A stretch of DNA of 64,000 nucleotides from Neochlamydia sp. AcF84. GTDB lineage: Bacteria; Chlamydiota; Chlamydiia; Chlamydiales; Parachlamydiaceae. Position numbers and translations under genes: made by a program. The first letter of the stretch is position 1; each line of letters starts with the position of its first letter. The stretch covers positions 1 to 64,000 of the forward strand of contig NZ_VJOT01000061.1 of assembly GCF_011087585.1 (NCBI RefSeq), in the 5' to 3' direction. Under the pieces are notes generated by a model. That model searched no databases and was not told the origin of the DNA. It saw only the letters and a program-made list of their open reading frames with translations. Positions 1-9,119 of the stretch are shown piece by piece.

Positions 1-195
1 TTGATTGGTTTCATAGTCAACTTTGCAAGAAATTAAGAGCTTTATAATGATTTAGGCGTAAATAAAGTATAGCGATTTGGGAGAAAAAACGCTCTCAAAA
101 TATTACTTAAGCATGAAACATCCTTTAAATCATGTCAAACTATTTAGCATCGTATCTCGGCACATATTCTTTTAATTTAATGTTAATAAAATATG

Positions 196-224
196 TTGTA
201 AAAAAAACATTCTCATTCTATAAA
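196..224 (+). promoter_or_regulatory. Sigma-70-type promoter of first Inc-like gene
   Basis: A TTGTAA hexamer (196-201) and a TATAAA hexamer (219-224) are separated by exactly 17 bases, 42 bases upstream of the start codon at 267. The same pair with the same spacing precedes the next gene, which strengthens the call. The spacer starts with an A run. Experimental start sites are not known. Confidence 0.6.
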
Positions 225-266
225 TTGTTGTTATAAATAAACTTACGTTTACCCAGGAGAAAAGAA

Positions 267-1970
267 ATGTCAGCGCCTACCGTTACAAAAGCTAGAGTTG
301 TAGAGCCAGCTATGGAAAGACAACCTTTAGCAAATAAAAAAAATATGCCAGTTCAGTTTGGTTCAATGAACAGAGGCAAGACTTTTACAATCGCCACTTT
401 AGGAATTACAGCAAGCGTGGCAGCAGTCGCAGCTGTTGCAGCTGCAGTTTTTTCTTCTTACTTGGTAGCTGCTATAGCGGCCACAACATTAGTGACAACA
501 ATCTTAGCTACTATTTCCGCCACTCGTATAAATCTTTCTGGTGAAGATTTAAAAAAGCATACTGAACTTAAAATCCAAGTTGCTCGCCTTGAAAACCAAC
601 TTCAAGAACTCAATCGGCTAAAGGCCAATGCAGAGGCAGAGCTTCATGCAGGCGAAGGTAAAACACCCTCGCTATTGACCCAAGAGAAATTAGAGGATCC
701 AGCAAAAATTCTAGACAAGCATACAAGCGAAGTAAAAGATATAAAGGAAAAATTGGTGCATCTTAACAAAAGTTTGTTAGAGGCAGAAAGCACGAAGCAA
801 CGAATGAAAGATGATTATGAGGCTCAGATAAAAGCAAAAGAAGCTAAAATCCTAGAGCTAAGCAAACAATTAGACAAGGTCCAAAAACAGTTAGAAGAAC
901 TACAAAAAAACATTCCTCAACCAACAGTTCCTACCCAGGGGCAAGTAAATAGCAAAGAGAAAATTAAAGTAGAGGCACAGGAGAAGGAAAAGGTAAAGCG
1001 GCAAGCCGCCTTGGAGCAACTTATTCAAGAAAAAAAACAGTTAGAAGATAGCCTAAAAGCAAAAAATGCTGACTTTGAACAACTTAAAAGCGTGCATCAG
1101 AAATTGTTAGAACAAAAAGAAAATGAGGTTTTTGATCTGCAAGAGAAATTAAAAGCGGTTAAAAAAACGCTGCAGTCTCAACAGCACTCTGAAGAAATAG
1201 CTCAGAAAAATGCGGCATTGGAAGCGCAATTAGAAGCGCTGAGAAAGCAAATTCAGAATCAAGTCTCCAACGTAGAGACCAAAGAAAAGCAGATAGTAGA
1301 GCTCCAAAAGAATATCCAGAGCTTTCGCCAAGAGAATGAAAAATTAAGTCATGAATTTATCAACTTGAAAGAACTGAATGCTACCTTAGTAGAAAAAATT
1401 AAAGAGGAAAAACTTAAACATCCGGAAGATAAGTCCTCCAGCGAGAAACAAGTAAGATTTGCTCAAGAGAAATCTTCTCAACCTGCTGTCCAAACTTCTC
1501 CTTTACATTTTACTCCTGAAATGGAAGAAAATTTGAAACAATATTTCAAAGCCAAAGATATGGCCTTAACCTTTTCTATCGATCAGCAGCTCCATATATT
1601 AGGTGTACTAAAAAAGAATATCCTAGCATTAGGCAGTAAAGTTAGCAGTGAAGCAAGAGACCCTGCTATTGAATGGATCGATATCAATTTTAATAACCTA
1701 ATATTTAAAAAATATGAAGCTTTTAAAACAGAAATTGAAGATTTAAGGCAGAAATTAAAGCAGAATAACGCCTTGGTTACCAATGAAAATGAGCTAGAGG
1801 AGCTTAAGCAAGAAACGCAAAAACTTAAAAATGAACGGCTGCTTTACTTTAAAGATCAAGCAGAACTTTTAGAAAAATTTAAGGCTAAATTAGAAGAAAA
1901 TAAAAAAACTAACAAAAAGATTATCCCTCTTGTCGAGCAATGTCTTGCTTCTCTCACTATGAAGAAATAA
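267..1970 (+). CDS. Inc-like membrane protein with long coiled coil
   Basis: A 567-residue protein of no recognised enzyme family. Residues about 40-90 form a bilobed hydrophobic segment (two closely spaced Ala/Val/Ile-rich helices with a short turn), the hallmark of chlamydial inclusion membrane proteins. From about residue 95 to the end the protein is almost entirely heptad-like, rich in E, K, Q and L, so a long cytosol-facing coiled coil is expected. AGGAGA at 255-260 sets the ATG. By family knowledge such proteins are type III secreted and inserted in the vacuole membrane; that role here is inferred. The coiled coil is low-complexity, so similarity to other long coiled-coil proteins would mean little. 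It has a relative in the next gene. Confidence 0.7.
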   Translation: MSAPTVTKARVVEPAMERQPLANKKNMPVQFGSMNRGKTFTIATLGITASVAAVAAVAAAVFSSYLVAAIAATTLVTTILATISATRINLSGEDLKKHTELKIQVARLENQLQELNRLKANAEAELHAGEGKTPSLLTQEKLEDPAKILDKHTSEVKDIKEKLVHLNKSLLEAESTKQRMKDDYEAQIKAKEAKILELSKQLDKVQKQLEELQKNIPQPTVPTQGQVNSKEKIKVEAQEKEKVKRQAALEQLIQEKKQLEDSLKAKNADFEQLKSVHQKLLEQKENEVFDLQEKLKAVKKTLQSQQHSEEIAQKNAALEAQLEALRKQIQNQVSNVETKEKQIVELQKNIQSFRQENEKLSHEFINLKELNATLVEKIKEEKLKHPEDKSSSEKQVRFAQEKSSQPAVQTSPLHFTPEMEENLKQYFKAKDMALTFSIDQQLHILGVLKKNILALGSKVSSEARDPAIEWIDINFNNLIFKKYEAFKTEIEDLRQKLKQNNALVTNENELEELKQETQKLKNERLLYFKDQAELLEKFKAKLEENKKTNKKIIPLVEQCLASLTMKK

Positions 1971-2003
1971 GCAATAAAGGCTGATCATTTTATCTTTCTT
2001 TTA

Positions 2004-2029
2004 AGGTCTTGCTTTATCTAGCAAGACCT
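2004..2029 (+). terminator. Hairpin downstream of first Inc-like gene
   Basis: AGGTCTTGCT (2004-2013) and AGCAAGACCT (2020-2029) form a perfect 10-bp stem with a 6-base loop, 34 bases after the stop codon. The following sequence is only moderately T-rich, so termination may be imperfect. Confidence 0.5.
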
Positions 2030-2187
2030 GCCTTCAAGCTGCTTTTCTTATTATATTCTTCGACAAATAAAAAAATAAAGCCAAATACTTTGTTCTTTTA
2101 GAGAATAAAAAGCAAGCAGAAAATTTAAACAATAATAGATAGGCTCCCTTTTAAAAAGTTATCTTCCCTAACTAAATCATATTCCTC

Positions 2188-2216
2188 TTGTAAAAAAACC
2201 TAAGTACACTTATAAA
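2188..2216 (+). promoter_or_regulatory. Sigma-70-type promoter of second Inc-like gene
   Basis: TTGTAA (2188-2193), a 17-base spacer and TATAAA (2211-2216), 41 bases before the ATG at 2258. Hexamers, spacing and distance to the gene match those of the first Inc-like gene, so the two are probably co-regulated. Confidence 0.6.
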
Positions 2217-2257
2217 CTTAAGGTCATTTTACGCTGAATTTTCTAAGGAGAAACAAA

Positions 2258-3625
2258 ATGACACAAGAAGTAATAAATAACGCTTTACAAGCTTTATACC
2301 TAGGAGATGGACAGCCCTCCACCCAAAGAAAGGAATCTCCAGGAAATATGCAGGGTCGTCGAGTAGCTACTATCTGCTTTGGCAGCCTGGCAATCATAGC
2401 TTCTACCGCAGCAGCCGTAGCGGCCTTCATTTTTGCTTCTCCTGTGATTGCAGGGGCCTGTGCTACTACTGCGCTAACAGGAACACTTATCTCTACCATT
2501 CTAGCCAGCAGCCTTAAAGTTCCTTTTTCATTAATTAACCTGGTTAAGAGGCTTACAGAAAAAGTTAAAACTTTGTTTCAAGCTAATAATGCTTTAAATC
2601 AACAGATAGAAGAATTAAGAAATCAGCCTATTAATCATGAAGATGAAGTTGCTAAACAAAAAATAGCTCAACTTAATCAACAAATAGATGCACTAAAAGT
2701 AGAAATTCGAACTAGCAACGAAGAAACTCACCAATCGAGAGAACGACTTCACTATGCACAAGAGGCTATAGCCAAAGCTGAAGAGCAAATAGGTGAGCTT
2801 AATCAACAGATTGATGAAATAAAGGCTAAAATGGGCATTAAAATGGAAGAGACTCAAGCCCTCCAACAACAACTTGAAGAAACAAAGAAAATAGTTGCTG
2901 ACAAAGAAAAGGAAATAGAAGAAGTAAAAAATTCTTCAAATTCTGAGTCTAATCTCAAGGTCGCGCAAACGGCACTGAATGAACTTCATGCCACTCAGAA
3001 AGCGAAAACAGAGATAGAAAAAAAGCTTTCGGAAACGCAGAAAGAGATAGAAAAAATGAAGAAGAAGCTCACTAAAGCCGATTATGAGAAGAGGGCAGTT
3101 GAAGTTAGGTTAAAAGAGACAAAATCAAAACTTGATATTGCACAAGACAGCTTAGCCAAAAAAGAACAAGAAATTGGGCTTTTAAGAAAAAATTTAGACA
3201 ACACGATGAAATTGTCAAAACATCAAGTGGAAGAAATACAAAGCTTAAAAGTTAGGCAAGAAGAGTTAGAAAAAAGATTAAGCGAGAACCCCTCAAGCGA
3301 TGAAAATGTTACCCCTGCTCTTACTTCTTCCGCTACTGTGGCAGAGCATCTAAGTGCTAATACATCAGCTGAGAATCCAGTGTATGTTGCCAAGATTGAA
3401 AAGCTAACTGAAGAGCTTCAGGCATTAAAAACTGCTATTCAAGATAAAGAGCATGAGGTTGAAGAGGTCAGGAGCAAAGCTAAAGCCTATATTCATGAAG
3501 TTAAAGAAGGTACACAAAATTTCATTGATAAACTGCGAAACAAAATCTATCACCTGATGGAAAGAAATTCAAGCAAGGAAGAAATTTTAGTAGCGATCGA
3601 TAAGATGGTAAATGCAATAAAATAG
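2258..3625 (+). CDS. Inc-like membrane protein with coiled coil
   Basis: A 455-residue protein built like the preceding one: a short polar N-terminus, a bilobed hydrophobic segment at about residues 37-85 and a long Glu/Lys/Gln-rich coiled coil over about 90-320. A Ser/Thr/Ala-rich break at about 345-375 separates this from a final short helical region. AAGGAG at 2245-2250 supports the ATG. The layout, neighbourhood and promoter suggest a diverged paralogue of the 267-1970 gene. A role as a secreted inclusion membrane protein is inferred from architecture; no enzymatic motif is visible. Confidence 0.7.
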   Translation: MTQEVINNALQALYLGDGQPSTQRKESPGNMQGRRVATICFGSLAIIASTAAAVAAFIFASPVIAGACATTALTGTLISTILASSLKVPFSLINLVKRLTEKVKTLFQANNALNQQIEELRNQPINHEDEVAKQKIAQLNQQIDALKVEIRTSNEETHQSRERLHYAQEAIAKAEEQIGELNQQIDEIKAKMGIKMEETQALQQQLEETKKIVADKEKEIEEVKNSSNSESNLKVAQTALNELHATQKAKTEIEKKLSETQKEIEKMKKKLTKADYEKRAVEVRLKETKSKLDIAQDSLAKKEQEIGLLRKNLDNTMKLSKHQVEEIQSLKVRQEELEKRLSENPSSDENVTPALTSSATVAEHLSANTSAENPVYVAKIEKLTEELQALKTAIQDKEHEVEEVRSKAKAYIHEVKEGTQNFIDKLRNKIYHLMERNSSKEEILVAIDKMVNAIK

Positions 3626-3784
3626 TCCGAACGAAAATAGAGCCAATCTTTTTTAAGCATTTAGAGCTCTGTCTTAGGCAAAAAACAAAAAAATTTTAAT
3701 GGTTTATTCCTACGCAATAGATTTTTATTCTTTAACAGTTTCTTATATCCTTAAAAAGCATTTTTAAATAAAGGAAAAGCAAAA

Positions 3785-4558
3785 ATGTCAAGCCTTACAC
3801 CTAATAGCCAGGTTTCGCAGAATGATTCTGCGGCTATTCCATTAGCCGCTTCGCCTCAACCGCCTTCAAATCCTAAGAAAAATTTTTATTCCTTTACAGT
3901 AAAAACGATAATATTTGGGGCGACTGCAGCTACTGTTCTACTAGCCATTAAATGTATTAAGCAGGAGCAGATCACCTTGACTGACCCCAGGATTTTGAAT
4001 AACTTTGAAGCAAAATTTATAGCATTTTCCTCTGAAAAAATTATAGCAACTGCAGCAGGAGTGTGTGCTTTATTGGCAGTAGAAGTCTATAAAAAAAACA
4101 AGACGGTCGAACGGTTAGCTGCTAGGAACCTAGAATTGCAAAATGAAGTTAGCATCTTAACGACTACGTTGCAAGAAAAGGCAATTGAGATTCAGCAATT
4201 AAATCAATCTCTAGCCATTCCTTCTGTAAGCAGCGAAGGTGAGCCTACACTTACTCCTCCTCCCTTTATAGAGAGCACGCCGCAGGTAAGAATGGATACT
4301 AGTTATGAAGTGTTGGCTACTCCTCCAAGAAAACCTCCACTTGTTCCTCCTACCCCTGCCACCCATGCCGCTCGAATTCTAAGAGTATTATATAATGATG
4401 AGCTTAATGTGGAGAATAGCGAGCAAATTTTACAGGGGGAAATAGAAGATGAAATTTCATCAACTCCTTTTTCTTCTCCTCACTCCACGCCCCCTACTCC
4501 TTCCAAAGATGCTGCGCGGCATCTAAGAAAAATATTTAGCGAAGAGCCTAATTTTTAG
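3785..4558 (+). CDS. Two-helix membrane protein with repeated C-terminal motif
   Basis: A 257-residue protein with two hydrophobic segments (about 38-56 and 85-102) about 30 residues apart, a short heptad-like stretch (about 105-143) and a Pro/Thr-rich tail. The tail holds two copies of a 19-residue pattern, residues 188-206 and 236-254, sharing PPTP, then AAR, LR and a final Glu at equal spacing. The shape is Inc-like although the hydrophobic pair is wider than in its neighbours. AAGGAAAAG upstream is the likely ribosome binding site. No known domain is recognised; placement after two Inc-like genes suggests another secreted membrane protein. Confidence 0.6.
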   Translation: MSSLTPNSQVSQNDSAAIPLAASPQPPSNPKKNFYSFTVKTIIFGATAATVLLAIKCIKQEQITLTDPRILNNFEAKFIAFSSEKIIATAAGVCALLAVEVYKKNKTVERLAARNLELQNEVSILTTTLQEKAIEIQQLNQSLAIPSVSSEGEPTLTPPPFIESTPQVRMDTSYEVLATPPRKPPLVPPTPATHAARILRVLYNDELNVENSEQILQGEIEDEISSTPFSSPHSTPPTPSKDAARHLRKIFSEEPNF

Positions 4559-4617
4559 AAGCTAAAGCAAATTTTTTCTTAACCTTTCTAGATAAACTTC
4601 TTCTCTTAAGTTGCTAC

Positions 4618-4648
4618 TCCCCCTTTTGTGTATCTTACCAAGGGGGGG
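4618..4648. terminator. GC-rich hairpin before hrcA
   Basis: TCCCCCTT and AAGGGGG pair across a loop of about 14 bases in otherwise AT-rich DNA. It sits between the third Inc-like gene and hrcA, so it may end upstream transcription. No clear T tract follows on the plus strand. Confidence 0.4.
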
Positions 4649-4690
4649 CATTGATACTTTTTCTCTCTTGAAAAGAAGACTTTCTAAAAT

Positions 4691-4717
4691 TTAGCAATTA
4701 AAAACATTAACTGCTAA
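4691..4717. promoter_or_regulatory. CIRCE-like operator of hrcA operon
   Basis: TTAGCAATT, nine bases, AACTGCTAA: the layout of CIRCE (TTAGCACTC-N9-GAGTGCTAA) with the outer six bases of each arm conserved and the inner three replaced. It lies 62 bases before the hrcA start. Known biology: HrcA binds CIRCE and represses its own operon, including grpE and dnaK. Nearby TTGAAA (4668-4673) and TTGCTT (4721-4726) could be -35 elements, but I cannot fix the promoter. Confidence 0.65.
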
Positions 4718-4778
4718 AAATTGCTTGATCGCAAATACCTGATAAATTATCATAAGTTCACAAAGGAAGGAGCACATC

Positions 4779-5972
4779 TTGAAAGCGTTAAAGCTTATTA
4801 CCGTAAAGAAATCGGCTAAACATAACCGTGAGCGGCAAGTTTTAATGGGGCTGATTGAATTATACCTTAAAACTGGTAAACCTATCGGCTCTCATACTCT
4901 TAAAGAATTTCGTTTTGAAGAGTTAAGCTCAGCTACCATCCGTAATTATTTCTCGAATTTAGAAAAAGAAGGTTATCTTTCTCAACAGCATTCTTCCGGC
5001 GGACGTATTCCTACAACTCAAGCATTCCGACTATATGCTCAGGAACATTCTACCACAAAGCAGACTTCAGAAGCCTACCAACATGAACTTCAAAAACTTC
5101 GAGATAAAGAAACTCACGAACTAGCTTCTTATCTACAAGAAGCTGCTGAAACATTAAGTCACCTAGCAAAATGCGCCGTCTTTTTATCGGCACCTCGTTT
5201 TGATCAAGATTATATCAATCAAATAAAAATTGTGGAGATTGATCATACGCGCTGCTTATGTATCATTCTTACTAGCATTGGCTTGATACAGACGGAAATC
5301 ATGCCTCTTGATAAGCGAATGAGCACCTTCTCCTTAAAGCGAATGGAAAGATACTTTCAATGGCGACTCAACCGTATTCATCAATCCTCTAGCTCGATAG
5401 ATATCAACACACCCGATAATCTTACTGAAGAAGAAAAAAATTTAGCTCAATTATTCTATAATGAAATTATGGTACGCTACATCGTTAGCTATTCCAATTT
5501 TACCGATGAAGATATCTATCGCACCGGTTTCTCAAAATTGCTAGCTTATCCCGAAATGCAAGATGTCTCAAAGCTTACCCACTGTCTCTCTTTGTTTGAA
5601 AACGTTCCTTCCATGCGTTTATTGCTAAAAGAATGCAGCAAAAAAGAGACCTTAAAGTTTTGGATAGGCGAGGATCTTGATTTTCTTTCTGCAGGCCCGC
5701 AAGAATGTTCAGTAGTTACCGTTCCTTATTATGCCAATAAACAGTGTGTGGGAGCTATAGGACTGCTAGGCCCTATACGCTTGCCTTATCGACATCTATT
5801 TGGCTTATTGCATAACTTTTCAGAAAACATTAGCGAGGCTATTACCCGAAGTATTTATAAATTCAAAATCACATTTCGCCAGCCACAAAGAGGGACGATT
5901 AGTACCCAACCGGATAAGCCATGCTTTTTGGGTGAATCTTCCCTCATGCTGATTGAACACAATGGTACGTAA
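4779..5972 (+). CDS. hrcA: Heat-inducible transcription repressor HrcA
   Basis: A 397-residue HrcA, somewhat longer than the usual 340 or so, as chlamydial versions are. Residues about 15-85 form the winged-helix DNA-binding domain (IGSHTLKE, ATIRNYFSNLEKEGYL, the SSGGRIPT wing); the rest is the GAF-like dimerisation region. The start is a TTG codon at 4779, six bases after AGGAAGGAG; the next in-frame ATG would cut into the DNA-binding domain. It represses the heat-shock operon via CIRCE, and a CIRCE-like element lies directly upstream. First gene of hrcA-grpE-dnaK; 14 bases separate it from grpE. Confidence 0.93.
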   Translation: MKALKLITVKKSAKHNRERQVLMGLIELYLKTGKPIGSHTLKEFRFEELSSATIRNYFSNLEKEGYLSQQHSSGGRIPTTQAFRLYAQEHSTTKQTSEAYQHELQKLRDKETHELASYLQEAAETLSHLAKCAVFLSAPRFDQDYINQIKIVEIDHTRCLCIILTSIGLIQTEIMPLDKRMSTFSLKRMERYFQWRLNRIHQSSSSIDINTPDNLTEEEKNLAQLFYNEIMVRYIVSYSNFTDEDIYRTGFSKLLAYPEMQDVSKLTHCLSLFENVPSMRLLLKECSKKETLKFWIGEDLDFLSAGPQECSVVTVPYYANKQCVGAIGLLGPIRLPYRHLFGLLHNFSENISEAITRSIYKFKITFRQPQRGTISTQPDKPCFLGESSLMLIEHNGT

Positions 5973-5986
5973 AAGAGGAGCAAAAA

Positions 5987-6589
5987 ATGACTATTGAAGA
6001 TATACCTGATGAAGATGAATCTACCCCATCTTTAGAAAAGGAAACAAAGCCTAAAAAAGAGCCAAAAACAGTACATATTAGCGATCTTGAACTCGAGCAT
6101 CTCAAAAGAGAGATACACGATTATAAAGACAAATATTTGCGCTCGATTGCTGAAGCAGAAAATTTAAGAAAACGTTTAAATAAAGAACGACAAGAAATGA
6201 TGCAGATGGCTATTCAAAGCGTGATAGTAGATTTTCTTACTCCCCTTGATCATATGGAGAAGGCTTTGTCTTTTACAGATCAAATGTCTGAAGAGGTAAA
6301 TAACTGGGCCACTGGATTTAAAATGATACTTAATCAATTTAAAGAAGCCCTCACTAATAATGATGTGCATGCTTTTAAATCGATAGGGATGCCCTTTGAC
6401 CCTCATCACCATGAAGCAGTAGAAATGATAGAAACTACAGAATTTCCTGAAGGGACTGTCGTCGAGGAGAATACTAAAGGTTATAAAATGGGTAGCAAGA
6501 TTATTCGACCTGCTCGAGTAAAAGTAGCCAAAAAATCAAGTCCTGAGACGCATATAGAGGAAAATTTATCCTCCTCTACCACTGAATAA
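5987..6589 (+). CDS. grpE: Nucleotide exchange factor GrpE
   Basis: A 200-residue GrpE. After an acidic N-terminus comes the long dimerising helix (about 33-75, with YLRSIAEAENLRKR) and then the C-terminal beta domain with the FDPHHHEAV and GYKMGSKIIRPARVKV signatures. GrpE releases ADP from DnaK and is the thermosensor of the cycle. AGAGGAG precedes the ATG. It lies between hrcA and dnaK, the usual chlamydial order. Confidence 0.95.
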   Translation: MTIEDIPDEDESTPSLEKETKPKKEPKTVHISDLELEHLKREIHDYKDKYLRSIAEAENLRKRLNKERQEMMQMAIQSVIVDFLTPLDHMEKALSFTDQMSEEVNNWATGFKMILNQFKEALTNNDVHAFKSIGMPFDPHHHEAVEMIETTEFPEGTVVEENTKGYKMGSKIIRPARVKVAKKSSPETHIEENLSSSTTE

Positions 6590-6628
6590 GTGAAAGTAAA
6601 CGTTGAATTGATTACAGAAAACGCTTGA

Positions 6629-6669
6629 GTGAGTGTTGCCTTTTCTGAAAGCAAAGCTATAACACTCAC
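6629..6669. promoter_or_regulatory. Inverted repeat between grpE and dnaK
   Basis: GTGAGTGTT (6629-6637) and AACACTCAC (6661-6669) are perfect 9-bp inverted arms, 23 bases apart, in the 139-base gap before dnaK. There is no T tract, so this looks more like a processing or attenuation hairpin, or an operator, than a terminator. Confidence 0.4.
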
Positions 6670-6728
6670 ATAAGGCCTTAAGCCAAATAAACCATCACAT
6701 AGCAAATTACAAATAAGGAGTTTTAAAG

Positions 6729-8696
6729 ATGACTCAAAAAAAATCAAAAATTATAGGCATTGACTTAGGGACTACAAATTCCTGCGTAGCAGTGATGGAA
6801 GGTGGAGCTCCTAAAGTCATTGCTAATGCTGAAGGTACAAGAACCACTCCCTCTATCGTAGCTTATAAAGGCAATGAGCGCCTTGTAGGTATTCCTGCAA
6901 AGCGCCAAGCTATTACTAATCCAGAAAACACTATTTCATCTTCAAAACGCTTCATTGGCCGTAAATATGATGAAGTAGTGTCTGAGATTAAGACAGTGCC
7001 CTATAAAGTTACCAAAAATGCTAATGGAGATGCAGTCTTTGAAGTATTAGGTAATAAGATTGTTAGCCCCGAAGAAGTGGGTGCACAAATCTTAATTAAG
7101 ATGAAAGAGACAGCAGAAGCATATTTGGGAGAAAAAGTAACGGAAGCTGTGATTACAGTTCCTGCCTACTTTAACGATTCTCAGCGCCAATCCACGAAAG
7201 ATGCCGGTCGTATTGCTGGCTTAGATGTTAAACGTATCATCCCTGAACCTACCGCCGCTGCCTTAGCTTATGGTTTAGATAAAGAAAAGAGTGATAAAAA
7301 AATCGCGGTATTTGACTTAGGAGGAGGCACTTTTGATATCTCGATCTTAGAAATAGGAGATGGTGTTTTCGAAGTGCTAGCCACCAATGGTGACACTCAC
7401 TTGGGTGGTGACGACTTTGATAACGAAATTCTTAAATGGATTCTTGATACCTTTAAACAAGAAAATGGCATCGATCTGCATAATGATAAGATGGCTTTGC
7501 AGCGCTTACGTGATGCGGCCGAGAAGGCGAAAATTGAACTCTCTGGCACACAATCGACAGAGATTAATCAGCCCTTCATCACCATGGATGCTACTGGGCC
7601 TAAACACTTGTCTTTAACCTTAACTCGCTCGAAACTAGAAAGCTTAGCTCATAACCTAATCGAGCGTACTAAAGAGCCTTGCCTAAAAGCCTTGAAAGAT
7701 GCTGGCTTAAAAAAAGAGGACATTAACGAAATTATTCTCGTAGGAGGAATGACTCGTATGCCTGCTGTGCAAGAGGTGGTGAAAGACATTTTTGGCAAAG
7801 AAGGAAATAAAGGTGTTAACCCCGATGAAGTGGTCGCTGTAGGCGCAGCAATCCAAGGTGGAGTTTTGACAGGCGAGGTAAAAGATGTACTTTTACTCGA
7901 CGTTACCCCTCTAACGCTTGGTATCGAAACTATGGGCGGCGTAATGACTCCTCTAGTGGAGCGAAACACTACTATTCCCACTCAAAAGAAACAGATCTTC
8001 TCTACCGCAGCTGACAATCAACCTGCCGTAACAATCCGTGTTCTGCAAGGTGAACGTAAGATGGCCAATGATAACCGAGAAATAGGACGATTTGACTTGA
8101 GTGATATTCCACCAGCTCCTCGAGGTATTCCACAGATCGAAGTAGCTTTTGACATCGATGCGGATGGTATTTTGCATGTTTCTGCAAAAGACATATCGAG
8201 TGGTAAAGAGCAAAAAATTCGTATCGAAGCTCAATCAGGGCTACGTGAAGACGATATTCAACGTATGCTTAAAGATGCTGAACTTCATGCCGAAGAAGAT
8301 AAAAAGCGCAAGGAAGAAGTGGAAATTCGCAATGAAGCAGATTCCCTCTCATTCCGTGCGGCAAAATCACTCGAAGAGTATAAAGAAAAGCTACCTAAAG
8401 ATCTTGTCGATACGATCCAAAGCAAAATCGAGGCTATTAAAAAAGCTTTAGAAGGCGTGGATATCGAGCGTATAAAAACAGCTAAACAAGAACTGGAAAC
8501 CCAAATGCAACATATTGGGGAAGCCATAGCAAAGGCAGGACACGCAGGCAGCCCTGATGCTTCCTATGGGCAGTCTACGGCAGGTGGCCCAGGAGCTGGC
8601 TTTGGTGCTGAGCAGCAAGAATCTCAGAAGCAAGGCAATGGAGAAGAGACGATAGAGGAAGCAGACATAGAAATTATTGATGACAATAAAAAATAG
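6729..8696 (+). CDS. dnaK: Molecular chaperone DnaK (Hsp70)
   Basis: A full-length 655-residue DnaK. The ATPase domain carries [13 protein letters not shown], the GRKYDEV region, [28 protein letters not shown] and [10 protein letters not shown]; the substrate domain follows from about 390 and the helical lid from about 505, ending in the acidic [10 protein letters not shown]-type tail that binds cochaperones. AAGGAG at 6715-6720 supports the start. It folds and protects proteins with DnaJ and GrpE. A strong terminator follows at 8710. Confidence 0.97.
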   Translation: MTQKKSKIIGIDLGTTNSCVAVMEGGAPKVIANAEGTRTTPSIVAYKGNERLVGIPAKRQAITNPENTISSSKRFIGRKYDEVVSEIKTVPYKVTKNANGDAVFEVLGNKIVSPEEVGAQILIKMKETAEAYLGEKVTEAVITVPAYFNDSQRQSTKDAGRIAGLDVKRIIPEPTAAALAYGLDKEKSDKKIAVFDLGGGTFDISILEIGDGVFEVLATNGDTHLGGDDFDNEILKWILDTFKQENGIDLHNDKMALQRLRDAAEKAKIELSGTQSTEINQPFITMDATGPKHLSLTLTRSKLESLAHNLIERTKEPCLKALKDAGLKKEDINEIILVGGMTRMPAVQEVVKDIFGKEGNKGVNPDEVVAVGAAIQGGVLTGEVKDVLLLDVTPLTLGIETMGGVMTPLVERNTTIPTQKKQIFSTAADNQPAVTIRVLQGERKMANDNREIGRFDLSDIPPAPRGIPQIEVAFDIDADGILHVSAKDISSGKEQKIRIEAQSGLREDDIQRMLKDAELHAEEDKKRKEEVEIRNEADSLSFRAAKSLEEYKEKLPKDLVDTIQSKIEAIKKALEGVDIERIKTAKQELETQMQHIGEAIAKAGHAGSPDASYGQSTAGGPGAGFGAEQQESQKQGNGEETIEEADIEIIDDNKK

Positions 8697-8709
8697 ATGT
8701 CGGCCTTTC

Positions 8710-8747
8710 AGAAGACAGCGAAAAAAAGCGCTGTCTTCTTTTCTTTA
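8710..8747 (+). terminator. Rho-independent terminator of hrcA-grpE-dnaK
   Basis: AGAAGACAGCG and CGCTGTCTTCT form a perfect 11-bp stem around an 8-base A-rich loop, followed by TTTCTTT. It lies 14 bases after the dnaK stop codon. Confidence 0.85.
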
Positions 8748-9119
8748 CTGTAGCCTACTTTTCCTCCTCTTAGAAATTATACGCTTTAAAAAAACTTAGT
8801 CTACCTACCCAACCTTCTGAAAGACATCCCTCTGCTTAGCAAAAGGGATTTTATAAAGTACGTGACTGCATAAGGAGTAGATTAAAAGCGTATTATTCAT
8901 GATAGAAAATCTTTATCCTATGTCTCCAATTTTTCACGCTTGATGTTGTTTTAAAAGAATAAACAGAGTCTGTCAGAACCTAAAGTAGTGAAATTGTAGA
9001 TGACACTGCTTAACCTAATAAGCCCTGCATTCAGTCTGCTCGCACGGACAAGCAAAAGCGAATAAGTTAGTTTTATAAAGTATGACTTGTAAATCTGGTC
9101 CCCCTGTGACCGCTCATGA
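8748..9119. other. Intergenic gap with nothing recognised
   Basis: About 370 bases between the converging dnaK and island genes. I see no open frame with a ribosome binding site, RNA gene, repeat or hairpin worth naming. Confidence 0.5.

Noticed and set aside
7649-8234. Minus-strand frames inside dnaK
   Set aside because: They lie opposite a highly conserved gene and have no family match or ribosome site; antisense open frames are common in dnaK.
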